A DNA stretch of 64,000 nt, taken from the NCBI GenBank assembly GCA_029931535.1, contig JAQPZY010001405.1:1821001-1885000 (forward strand), read 5' to 3'. Origin of the DNA: Margaritifera margaritifera. Lineage: Eukaryota; Mollusca; Bivalvia; Unionida; Margaritiferidae. The notes below the pieces were generated by a model, which did no database searches, was not told where the DNA came from, and saw only the letters and a program-made list of their open reading frames with translations. This document shows positions 29,701 through 43,100 of the stretch, piece after piece. The stretch's first letter is position 1, and the number at the start of each line of letters is the position of its first letter. The position numbers and the translations under genes are program-made.

Positions 29701-31073
29701 AAGCCCAAGGACTGAGGTTCATGCTCAATGGAAGTGCACAGAATTGATACAATGACCCACAATAGCCCAAGTGAAAAAACTTCTGAGACAGTTGTATGGA
29801 CCTTGGCATCTCCATTTTGAACTTCGGAGCAGCAATGAACTGATTGAACCAGCTCAGGTTGATAACTGGTTCAATTACCCATTTGCTTTTGTGACCAGAA
29901 AAAGTCTGAAATAAAAGCCCAGGGAGTCTGACTTCTGGACTAAGTCCACTGCCTGCTTTGAGAGCAAAAGCTAATCTCCTTCTGTAAAATGTCCGCCTTC
30001 ATGGAATCACTTGGGACCTCCGTCATGAAGGGGATGACAAATGGGCTGGATAAATGAGATTTACAGCCCCTATGAAATGACTTGGATCACCCAATCGTTG
30101 GCCAGAAAGAGGTTGATCCAAGTCTGGAAAAATAAAAGGAGTCTGGTGTCCACAGGAGGGTTGCAAGCAGGACTGAGACATATTAGGTTATTGTCAGGTA
30201 CCAGGATTTTTGGAGGAGGAGAAGCTTCGTTTTCTCTCCCACCCCCTTGTGCCCTGCCTGTGAAACTAAGGGCCTGTGCTTGCCTAGAAATCACATTGAT
30301 ACAAAAAGAATGTTGAGGTATACTCCTGCTGTCTTTTTGCTGACGATCATCCCTTCTCTGGTACAGCCCCTGATGATGTTTAAACAAGGAAGGAGCTGAA
30401 AGGAGAGCTCAAGTGACAACTCCTGTGCCAACTGCTTTCTGATCATATCCCAACTGACTTAAGAGTTCTGCAATCTCTAAAAATTCCAATAAGAACTCAA
30501 TAAATTTAACCCACAATCAGTTAAATTACGACTCAATTATGTATTTTTTCTGTCATCATGTGGCAGCGGAAAATTCTTTTTCCTCGGACCTTGATCAATA
30601 TTTTCAAATTAAATGGCTTTTCCTGGCCGGGAACAAACCTATTCTTTCTCCCGACTTTTTCCCCGATTTCCTGGTAGCATGGGAACCCTGTCAACATACT
30701 CTGAAACAAGAAAGAGAGAAGACCAATGTGTACAATACATTCAAAATAGATGAAACTCATAACAGAGAACACCTATAACAAAAGTATAATATACCGCAGT
30801 GTATACAGCATAATTTCATAAAAAAACACACAAGAATGAAGCCGACGTGCATGACTTCAGGGTCAACAAACAAGTCAACAATGACAGCAAAATAATTCAT
30901 AATTTCAGCAAAAAGTAGAAAAATTATTTATACCCAAGGTATACTGACACTTAGAGTGAGACTAAATCACCAAAAATAAATGATGGATGGCTTGGAACAG
31001 TAATAAATTCACTAGATTCAGGAGTGGCCTCCTAACTGGTGAAAGAGGAGATAATATGTAAGAGTTACTTCCC

Positions 31074-31108
<35 letters not shown>

Positions 31109-34100
31109 AAAAACAGTTTTTGTATTTCAAGGAGACTTGGATTCTGGAGTTAGCGGAGTTTATTTTCCTCATGTTAATGTGATCAAGCAATATATTCACC
31201 TAAGAAATAAATTCAAACTAAAGTGATTTTGGCCTACAAAATGTTGTCCTCTGTGACTGGGAGTAAAAGACATAAAACAATAAAAAAGAACAATCTTTTC
31301 TATGATATCACAGTATAAGTACTATAATGTGTTGCTAAAAACCCAAAGAATAATTTTGTTTTTCTTATTTTTAAAATCAGTTCTTACAATCAGCTTCAGA
31401 AGCTATTATTATTGTCCACCCCCAGAAGGCAAATTATACTGGGTGCAGGTCTCAGGCTAAGAGTAACACTGGAGTGACAACCAGCATGACCACAATTAGA
31501 AGCATACCTAGTTCAAGCATTAGGAAAAACCTTGATTAGCCACAACAGCTGAGGCTTCACATGAAATGCATGCAGTCTACTCATTTAATTCCAATTCATT
31601 CACATGTACAATACACAGTTAACCTGCTGATGGTAACTTATCACAATATGTATAGCATAGTCATTAAAATCAAAAGTTTACCACTGAATAAAATATTTAT
31701 TAATACTTCCAACATGCACTGGTCAAAAAGGGCCTTTTGTACAGGCTAGGATATATATATAGCATGAAGAAATGTATGTGGTCATGAGTTAAACACAAAT
31801 ACTTCACCTATGTTAGTAAAGCATAAAATGTAGTTCACAGTGAATTTATTTGGTTGTGGGTGTAGTACTAACAGAAATGCATCCAATTATCAAGTTCCAT
31901 GATTCTAACATAAACAGCCCCCACTAAATAAACTTTAAACACAAAATTTCAACAAAGTCACTAAAGCATGAAATATAGGTCACAGAGACCTCTTTTCACA
32001 ATCAAGGTACATTCATGACGTTCAATGATTCTAGGTAGAAAAGCATGCAGTATGCTAAAAACTCATGTGGTCATGAGCTAAACACAAAAACTTGACTAAA
32101 TAAAGTAATATATGAAATATAGGTCACAGTGAGTTTTTTGTTGTAAGGGTGTGGTACTAACAGAGATGCATATCATGATCAATTTAATGATTCTAGCATG
32201 AACAATGTATGAAAAATCAACATTAAATAACAAATTGAACCCAAGTCAGTGAAGCACAAAATATGGGCCTTAATAGCCAAGTTCTGCAATGAGCAGTAGT
32301 GCTCATCAAGATGCATCCCCTTGCCAAGCTTTATGATTCTGAATAGGATAGTATGTGCACAGCATGCAAAAAACTTTTGTGGTCATGAGCTAAATGCAAA
32401 CACCTAACCCAAGTCAGTAAAATGTGAAATATAGGTCACATTGACCTTTTGCTGTACCAGTGATGTACTAAAATGCATCGATTCATCTAGTTTAATGAAT
32501 TTAGCATGAACAGTGCTTGAAAAATAAACTTAAAACACAAACTTAACCTGTCAGTGAAGTGTGAAATATCAGTTACAGTGACCTACTTTTGTGAAGAGGG
32601 TGAAGTACTCATCCAGATGCATCCCCTAACCAAGTTTCATGATTTCAGGTATAGCATTATGTATACAGGGTAAAAAAAAAATCTTAATTTAAGCCAGTAA
32701 AATGTGAAATGTTAGTCAAAGTGACCTTCTTTTGTTGTATGGGTGTATTACTAACAGAGATGTATACAATCATTGAGTTTAATGATCCTAGCCTGAACAG
32801 TGCCTGAGAAATAAACTTCAAATATTAAATGAAACCCAAGTCAGTGAAGTATGAAATATGGGTCACAGTGACCTACCTTTATAATGGGGTTTGGTGCTCA
32901 TGAAGATGCATCCCCTCAGAAAGGTTCATGGTTCCAGGTATAACAACAGTATATAGACAGGGTTGCACAAAATGTATGTGGTCATTCACTAAATGCAAGA
33001 ACTTAACCTAAGCCTGTAAATGTAGGTCACAATTACCTTCTTTCGTTGTATGGGTGGTACTAATAGAGATGCATACAATGATTTAGTGATATGATTCTAG
33101 CATTAACAGAGCTTGAGAAATAAACTTACAACACAAAAGTTAACCAAAGTCAGTGAAGCATGAAATATGAGTCATGGTGACCTACTTTTATAAGCAGGGT
33201 GTAGTACTCATAAAGATACATCACCTCACCAAGTTTCATGATTTCATAACAGTATGCATACAGGGTGACAAAAACCTGAGCTAAATGCCAAAACTTAACC
33301 AAGAATGTACAAATAATGTACAGGTATATACAAAGTTTTGATAGACAGATTTCACTTCAATCCACTTCTCTATTACAGTCAGTTATGGCAGGTTCCTGTG
33401 TTGGCTCTCTTTCAATGGCTTACTGCATCTCCCATTGACTCTGATCAAAATAATAAAACTCTCATCAATTAAGTGTTTTCTTATCGGTCCTGCAACTATG
33501 TATGTATAAATGTAGCCCCCGGCATATCTGGATTGATGCAGTTTGTTAGGAGTAATCAGCAGAACAAACAACATACTCCCTGATCTGCCAGCACATTATG
33601 AGATGGCAGATCCGGGTCTATGTTGTCTGCAGGTGGACCCAACTTCAGATTTAGTTTTTGAAGAAAAAAAACATACATTGTGGGCTAAATTAGTACTGAT
33701 TACATTTTAAAAACAAAAGTCACTTTCCCAAGGTTGTAAACATGCAATGTGTTTAAATACATGTCTAGGTTTTTGACTGGGTCTAAAACTCTTTTTGAAG
33801 TAGAACATGTTTTAGGTTCAACACAAATCATCTGGTAGTGACACTGGAACAGTGAAAGCACATGCCCTACACCGGTTTCCACCAACCAAGGAGTTTATTA
33901 TATACTGGATGTGTATAGTTGCATGTCCTACACTAATCTTTTCACAAGTTTGTTTACATATTCTAGATGCACTCGATTCCCCCTGTTTTCTATATTTGTT
34001 TGTACATTTTTGCAAAATATTCTGCATGATTCTTTACTAGGAGAAACACAAATTCATGTCATGTATTTATCTGAATTTATAATTTTTTGTAAATAAATGC

Positions 34101-37100
34101 AACTTTAAGGAGACTCAAAAAAATTAACATCAAGCTTGAGATAAATGTTATTAATCTAGTGTTGACTGGTGAGTTTTATTAATCAACTACACACTCAAAG
34201 CACTAGTTTGATCAGAGTCAACTGGGAGATAGAGTAAAGCCACTGAAAGAGAGCAAACTAAAACACTTGCCATAACTGACTAATACAGAAGTGGATTGCA
34301 GTGAAACCTGTCTATTAAGGACACCTTGTGGGCAATATTGCCATGTTCTTCATGAAAAGGTATTATATACATAAAGGTTAATTGATGAAATAAATAAAAA
34401 CAGTGTTTTTTTCCTGAATTGACCTTATTTTCCTATGCTGGTCCAGTTCAGGGGTTGTACAACATAGACAAAAATTTCAGCATTAGTGTTATAGTATTAA
34501 TGATAGAAAAAATAAATGTATTTAATATAACAGATGAACAAACACAGCATCTGTTTATGCAAACCTTTTCTCTATGATAGGTTCCAGACAGCAGTAGATG
34601 ATAATTTCTCTGAACGTCTTTAACAGACTTCTTTTGGCTTCTTTTATCTTCAATCCCAACATTTTCTTGAGACTGTAATTAAAAAATGTACAATCTTACT
34701 GTAAAACAATAATGAGAACTTTAATAACTATATTAAAAAGAAAATAAATCTGAAAAAGGTAGACGCATCTCTGCACACTGAATACTGTATAAAGTTTACA
34801 TTGTCAAACAAAGGATATCATATACCAATCAAAGCCTTGAACAAAACATTTCTCTTACAATTAATGGGAGACAACTCTAACATTATAAACCTGCATTTCA
34901 AGAATGCAAAACATGTCTAATTGTACCTCAAAGATAAAGCCTAAAATTAAACAACAGCAATTATGTGATACTCCAATTTACAGTACTAAATAAATTTTTT
35001 TATTAATGACGATCACTTATGAAATCTTGGAGTATTTTACTTTTTTAAAATTTATTTTATTACACTGCAAAAGATCCAAGCAATCCAAAAATCACTATGA
35101 AATGTATAGGTAGATATGAAATTTTTTAAGCTACCATTACTTAAATATCTATCCTCATGTAAGGGTCAGTACACTGAATAGGTTGAAGTCAGTTTATTTT
35201 TTCAATATGACACAATTACTGAGATCACATTGGTTTTCCAAGACAAAGAGCCTGTTCAGGAAATTTATGGCAGGTTGTAAATTGCTCAAGATTTCCAAAG
35301 GCCCTGTAAACTTTTTTGTTGACTTTATGATTTTCTTTCACGGAACTTTTATTATAATTATTAAAATTATGTAAGAATGTTTCTTTTTCATTATTTAACA
35401 AGAGATAAAAGTCACAACCATGACAATTTATGTAATCTCTCCAAAAGTTCATAGCATTATGATACATCAAGGCAAAATGTAACATTATATCAGTCATAAT
35501 GTAATAATCACCTTAATGGTTATTCTCACGAAAATCTGATTTTTTTTTTTGGTCCATATTTTCATGACATCTTCAGATCATAATTTAATGTTTCCAAAGG
35601 TTTTATTTATATTCAAAAGCGATTTTTATTTCCTCCAAAAAGGGCTTTAAGGTAGCTCTGAGGGCATACAATCCTATCCCATTTCCACTTTACCATTTAA
35701 AAATTAAAAATATATTGGCAGAAAAAAATAAGTATAACTTTGTTTTATGTACAAAATTTTTGTTATGAGAAACTACCATATATACTCATGTACAAACTGA
35801 TACCAACTGCAAACTGCATAGACCCAGATCTGCCAGCGCATAATGCGCCGGCAGATCTGGGTCTAAGCAGTTTGTAAGGACTAATCAGTAGAACAAACAT
35901 AGATCCTGATCTGCTGGCGCATTATGCGACGGCAGATCAGGGTCTATGTTGCTTGCATTTGGACCCGGCTTATACGCAAGTATAAACGGTAAGTTGGCTT
36001 GCAAAACATTCACACACACTAACATTTGCCACAATCATGAAGCAGCATGATTAATTATGCCATCATAGAATTGTTATAATTTGAAGTACTCTTTCAGACC
36101 TGAAAAATAATTGGAATTTATTTCCAGGTTTTCCAAGATAGTGAGACCTTATGGAAATGATCTACAGTAATTGGCCATAAATGAGTTTCTGACTTCTATA
36201 ATAAATGACAACATTCAAAATGCTTATCATTTCATATGAATATGTAAAATTTCAGTACTTTTACTCATATTTTGTTGGAAATTTAATCTATTATTTAAAA
36301 ATAAATATAAGTTTGATCGGAACTGTAGTTTATATTGATTAAACATGGCATGATAAAACATGGACCATGTTTATGCCAGAAGCTATATATATGCAAACAA
36401 CTTTGGACTAAATATTTAAATTTAATTGTTTTGCATAATTCAAACACATGAAAAATTTCTTCATGCATTTTTAAGCAGTTTGTCTGTGTAAAATACATAA
36501 ATACGATGCTTATCCAAATCTCCATTTAACGTCAAGTAAACCATTTTTAAAAGTCCATTTTATATATGGAACAAAAAAAGATTTGAAAGGTTACGTTCTC
36601 ATTATAAGATGCTATACTGTACAAAAAATTTGCCACATAAAGTAATTCCAACACAGCTTCATGTTTTAATAATTGGTTTGGTGTTTTACAGCGCATCAAC
36701 ACAAGTATATTATTTAATGCTGAGGCATAGGAGTAAAGTGCCTTGCCCAAAGACACACCACAGTAGCTGACCCAGGCTGATCTGACAGTAGGATTCAAAG
36801 CTGAGTCTGGCACTCTAACCACTGAGCCACCACAGATCCTACCTCCATTAGTCACCTCTTACGACATGCAGGAGTGTGCATCAGGCCTATTCTACACTCT
36901 TACGACATGCAGGAGTGTGCATCAGGCCTATTCTACACTCTTACGACATGCAGGAGTGTGCATCAGGCCTATTCTACACTCGTATGACATGCAGGAGTGT
37001 GCATCGGGCCTATTCTACACTCTTACGATATGCAGGAGTGTGCATCGGGCCTATTCTACGCTCTTACGATATGCAGGAGTGTGCATCGGGCCTATTCTAC

Positions 37101-40100
37101 GTCTCAGAGCCTGCAGGGGGTCATATTTAACATTCTGTTGGAGAAGTTGTGTATTCTGACATATAATTTAGTTGAATCTGATAAAAGTCTATATTTGTAC
37201 AGCCTTTTATGGAATTTCCATAAGTTATTTATGGATACTTACTCTACATTTACACTAACCTCTGTTCAAGACTTCTTTTCTTAAGACTAGAAACCACCTC
37301 TGGCAGAGCAAAGTCATAGAAAGATGACAAGCTGAAATTGAGAAAATGCTAATTAATGTGGAATACTGTGACTAAGAAAATGCTAATTAGTACTGAATAC
37401 TATGATGAAGAAAATGCTAATTTTTGTTGAAGAAAATGCTAATTATATTGAATACTGTGACTAAGAAAATGCAAATTAATGTTCCATACTGTTAATAAGA
37501 AAATCCTAATTAATGTTGCATACTGTGAATAAGAAAATGCTAATTAATGTTGAATACTTTGACTAAGAAAATGCTAATTAATGTTGCATACTGTGAATAA
37601 GAAAATGCTAATTAATGTTTAATACAGTGAATAAGAAAATGCTAATTAATGTTGCATACAGTGAATAAGAAAATGCTAATTAATGTTGCATACAGTGAAT
37701 AAGAAAATGCTAATTAATGTTGCATACAGTGAATAAGAAAATGCTAATTAATGTTGTATACTGTGAATAAGAAAATGCTAATTAATGTTGTATACTGTGA
37801 ATAAGAAAATGCTAATTATTGTTGAATACTGTGATGAAGAAAATGCTAATTAATGTAGAATACTGTGACTAAGAAAATGCTAATTAATGTTGCATACTGT
37901 GAATAGAAAAATGCTACCATAATAACAGTAAGTCTTGGGATACTATAAGTCTTGGACCACCTTAATTATTTTCAAAAGTAATTTGGTTATGACCTATAAA
38001 AGTTGGAACATGAAATTATAAAAAAAAATTCATGTACTATAAGTCTTGGGACACCTCAGACATTTTTTTCTACTGATCAATCGCCATATTTTATCGATCG
38101 TAACATCATTTCAAACAAACAAACAAACAAAAACCCCACTTCATGGTTGTTAAGGGACTATCATTATGAATTTATTAGATGAAAATGTTATAGATTAATA
38201 TAATTTGTTTGAAAAAGTCAATAAATATATTTAATTTTCCTCTGTTTTCTTATAATTTCTACCTAATTCAAATATGTATAATTTGATCCGATAATGACAA
38301 GAATTGAGCATTAGCAGGATGTTGTACCCATTTTAACAGTAACTTCTCTCTTTTTTGCTCTACTTTACTATTGTCAGCTCATGCATTATTGCATTAAAAT
38401 TGTTGAAAGTCACCAGTAATTATGTTTTTTTGCCTTGAAAAAGTAATACCAAACTCATTAAAATTTGATACCAGTATGACAATAATAATATCTCTAAAAT
38501 ACAATAAAGAAATTTAAAAAAATTATGCTTTTAAAATAATTGTAATACCGTAAAAACTCAGTGGTAGTTTGCTTTGATGCAAGTGACCTTAAATAAGTAC
38601 CAGTTTACTCAGCTACAGAATCGTGCTAATACTAAGGAGTAAAAGGCAATTAAATATCGAAAAACTAAATTCAGTACATGATGAAGAATTTACAAAAATG
38701 TCGAAATTTAAGAAAAAAATTTGAAAGTTGATGAAGTGTGTGTATTGTTTATGCGTGTATGAAATAGAGAGAGAATCAGAGAGAGAGAGAGAAAGAAAGA
38801 GAGAGAGGGCCAATTAATTTAGTAGTGCTATTATGCATGGCATCTTGTCATTCTCAATCCACTACAGATTTTAAAACAGTTAATTAGTGTGGATAATTGA
38901 TGTTGAACAAATGGATACAAAATTCCCTCTTACCCAAGCCAGTTTCAGGGTTTAAACAATTAACTGGCCTTGACTGCTGTTGGAAAACAAACAACAAATC
39001 TGCCAATTACAAACAAAAGGAGATGCCAAAAATAACCAGCTTGCCAAAATCAAAAGTGGAATGAATAATGTGTGGAAAATTATGATTTTGTGTTATGCCA
39101 AACATAAAACTCAAATGGATTGATGATGATCTTAGTCGATCTATATTCAGAAAATTTAACCTATATTATGATTTTTCTTTAATGAATATATGACAGTTAT
39201 GTGAATATATGCTGGTTATGTGCCTTATATAATTAAACATGCATGTCTTTTCATATAGATTACATCAGTTTGTAGGATTGCTTATATCAGTGAAAAATGG
39301 TAGCTCTTGAACGTGTGGAACAAAGCAACTAAAACAGCAACTTACATCTAGCTAAATCTGATCTGGAAGAGCGCAATTTGGTAAAAACGATGAATAAAGC
39401 AAAATCTGAATCTAATATTATGGGGAATAAACAAGGATATACGTGACGCTAAGCATCATATGCAGCATAAGTACTGTAGACTATAGTACATGTCTCCCAG
39501 TAAAACTCTATTCGGCTCGTAAATTATGAAGTCTTTATTTACCTTTTATTTATTTCATGTTGGAGAAATTGGAAAATATGTTGATGCAAAATAATAACAT
39601 AAAAACAATCATAGTATTACAGTTTATTGACGTGGTAATTGAACAAGAGCTTGTCACTGCTCTGTGAAGTATAGCGTTCTTGCCAATTTTGTCAACATTT
39701 TTTGTGTCTAAAAGTGTTGGGATGCCGAAAATGTTATATTTTTTATGTGCATATAAGTCTTGGGCCATGAAAAAAACATTATTTTTTCGTATCCATAGAC
39801 TTACCGTCGTTATGGTAATTAATATTGAATACCATGATCAAGAAAATGCTAATTACTGTTGAACACTGTAATTAAGAAAATGCTAATTACTGTTGAATAA
39901 TGTAATAAAGAAAATGCATATTAATGTTGAAAACTGAGATTAAGAAAATGCTCATAAATGCTGAACATTGTGACTAAGAAAATTAATGATGAATCCTGTG
40001 ATTGCACTTTTATTTATAATATGTAGTATTAATTTTCATGCATTTTGAATTTAAATACCAAATGAACCATGATACGTCTGTGTATAAATAGACCCCTCCA

Positions 40101-43100
40101 TAAATTGAAGCACAAACAAAAAGGCAATTTTTTTTTATACAAAACTATTAACTTTAATACTAACATAAATACAACACTCCCTCACAATAGGGTCCTTCAT
40201 TATAATATGTGTCCTGCTATAAGGTGAGTATGGTCATGGATCCCATTTCATCAAGTGGTAGTAAAATTGTATTATATACTTCATTATAAGGTGATCTCAC
40301 TATAAGGTGGTATACTCCATGGCTCCCTCAGACAGCATTATAATGAGGGAGTTTTGTATCATGTACTTCATTTTAATGAAGTATCACTATTAAGCAGTAT
40401 ACTCGTTGGCTCCAATGAATACCATTATAACGAGGGAGTGCGATAAATGAATTTGCAACATTAATTTTAGTAATTTGTTTATAAGACTGATGAAAAAAAT
40501 GACAATTAGAGCTAAGTATACAAAAAAAAAAAAATTCATATATCAACCTCATAAGTCCATCATAAAGAAATGACAATGGGACTTTGATTTTCGTTTATAT
40601 ATTAGGAACTTTATGCTTTGGACAACTCTCATTATGGTTATGGTAAAGGATGACAAGCAGAAATATTTTAATTTTTTTTTTTAGCTCTGAGGATATCTTT
40701 TGTGGAGTCTAAAATGGAACTAGATTTGTGTTTGTAAAACATGTATGCCGTCACTGCATTGCTACAATATCATGAAATGCAATCAGGTCATCCACATATG
40801 CATTAATTTGCCTAACTTAAGTGGTTTTTGCATAACTGTGCTAACAAGTTTTTTTATCCAAAAAAAAAGTCCCAAAATCTGAAACATGTGTAAAACAAAT
40901 TGAAAAATTGCCATGATAGCTGGCAAAATAAAATCATGTAATCAGATTTCATTTGTCTTCCTCAAGTGGTCTTTTCTCAATCATGCTGACAATGTTATTG
41001 TCAAAGAAGTTCAAAAATGTGTTCAGAATTGAAAAAACAACTTTTTTTTAGTAAAATTATGTTTCTCTGAGAATACCTACCTAATTACATTAACGTTAGA
41101 AAAGAAAATCTGCTACCTCTTGAATCCAGCAATCGTGAAAAGATGAAACATTGTCTTTCCCATCTATACAACACATAGACAAAGGGAAGAAACTCTTACC
41201 CATTACCTCCCCTGACCACTGTTAGGTCACTATGGTTGTTTAATCACTTTTAACTTGCGTGAGACATCAACAAGGATGCTCATATTGATGGAAAGGTGTG
41301 GGAGGGTTTAATAGTAATGTGATCAGGTAAGTATTCTTGGAGAAACATGATTTACTAAAACATTTGCTTTTTCCTTTGAATACATTCCCTGATTACATTA
41401 ACATTAGGTAAAAATAGGTAATATGAAGCTATGCAAAGCATTCTACCTCTACCATAGTCACCCTTCAAGGGAAAAACCATACTCCTAACAGGAGACCAGC
41501 ACAACTAACTGTCACATAAGCCATGACCATCATGCTGGGCTAAGAGAAAGGAAACTAAAAGACCTTTCTTAACGAGTAAAAATTCCAGCTGAATCCAGTG
41601 AAAGCACCATTCAACACCCGTGGCAAGGCTGTGCGGACGACTTCAAATGGTCTTGTGATCGTCTGGGTGGCAGCCACTGGACCTACCATATTCAATTCTT
41701 GTCTGTCTAAAGCTACATCTGGCAGATTAAAGCTAGAGAAGGCTGACTGTACCAGCCAGCCAATGACTTCTATTATGTCTCAGATTGAAACGTTCTGAAC
41801 GCGAGGCTTGCAGAGATAGCTTCATGAGCTGAGATGTTCATAAGATGTATCTGATCTTTTCAGACCTCAGAGTATGCTGAACATATTACCCACTTAAGCC
41901 ATGATGCAAGGTCTTGAGTGGTTATATACTATTTCTTTGGTTTCACTGGAAGAGGCATTGTCAGATTCCACAGCACTACTGCTTCAAGTAGTGTTTGAGG
42001 GAATGAACCACATCCTGCATCGCCACCTCTCTACACTTAACCATGGTGGAGAGGGAAGATATGACCATGTTTTGATTGTCCGTTGATGGCAACCTATTCT
42101 TTGCTATGAAACCTGTTGATCTAAACTGGAGATAGTTTGGGTTAACTGAAAGGGCATGAAACTTGCTCAACCTGCACGCCAAAGCTAGGGCTATCAGAAA
42201 ACATGTTTTGTACTATAGCAGCTTTTAACGAGGTTCTAACAAAGGTTCAAACTGATCTGAATTGAGCCATGTCAGCATCCATGACAGATTCCATTTAAGA
42301 AACAGGGTGAGAGATTTTGGCCTAGTGAAGTAAAAAAATTGGCTAATAGGTCTCATAAATCCTTATCGTGACCTATATTAGTTCTACCATGATTCTTGAA
42401 TGTGTCTGAGATCATGGAGCAGTAGCCTTTGAAAGTAACTGGAGCCAACTTTTCTCCTCAAAAAGCTAATAGTTATTGGGGATAAGTTTTCCTCCTCAAA
42501 AAGCCGATAGTAATTGATAGTAATTAGGGCTAACATTTCGATTGTTTACATTGCACCAGTCCCTGAAAACCCAACACTTTTTCCTCACACATCTACAAAG
42601 TGTAGGTTCTTCTAGCTCATGAGATTTTCTCCATGACATAGGCCTAAATCCTTTTCTCTGCAGGGCTCTCCTGACAAGAAACAGGCATGAAGGAGTAGCC
42701 TGTCTGGGGAGGGATGAAGCACCTGTGACCATGGTTGTTTGTGCTGGCTGGGTCTCTGGAGAATTTTTCTGGGAACATCTTTTGCTAGTTTGAGCAGATT
42801 ATTCACCCAGAACTTATCCCACCTCATTTTCTGAATTATTTTTGGTACCAGGATTGTTGGGGGAGGGGGAAGGTAGGTATGGCCCCGAACACCTCCCAGC
42901 TTACTGAAAGTGCATCCATGGCCCAGGTTTCTGGGTCTGGGACTGGAGAGATGAAGGTGGGCAGTTTGTGATTCCACCTTGCAAACAGATCTATCATGTG
43001 ATGCCCCCAAAGTGAGCAAATCTGCTGAAAGATTGATGGATGGACTGACCATTCTGTGTGAAGGGATCTGGCCCCTTCTCAACAATGAATCGACCAGACC

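Larger units (their letters stand above)
27008..31210 (-). mobile_element. DIRS-type retrotransposon, degenerate copy 1 (4.2 kb)
   Basis: A tyrosine-recombinase retrotransposon read on the minus strand, in the order gag-like, RT, RNase H, YR. The low-coordinate end (ttatgtttctctgggaatac ... cacattaacattagg) is inverted relative to the high-coordinate end (catgttaatgtgatcaagca ... tattcac). An internal complementary region is at 27265-27380. Frames are broken throughout. It sits in the 15-kb ASCC2 intron in the gene's own orientation, and is shorter than copy 2. Confidence 0.9.

Noticed and set aside
34301..34330. Terminal repeat of another DNA transposon (cagtgaaacctgtctattaa)
   Set aside because: No matching inverted partner or target duplication was found nearby.
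36857..37108. CRISPR-like array of repeats
   Set aside because: Direct 41-bp units without spacers, in a eukaryotic intron; a simple minisatellite. The 34-, 45- and 72-bp arrays were rejected for the same reason.
36866..37284. Three overlapping plus-strand ORFs of 84-97 codons
   Set aside because: Products of the 41-bp minisatellite, whose period makes all three frames equivalent.
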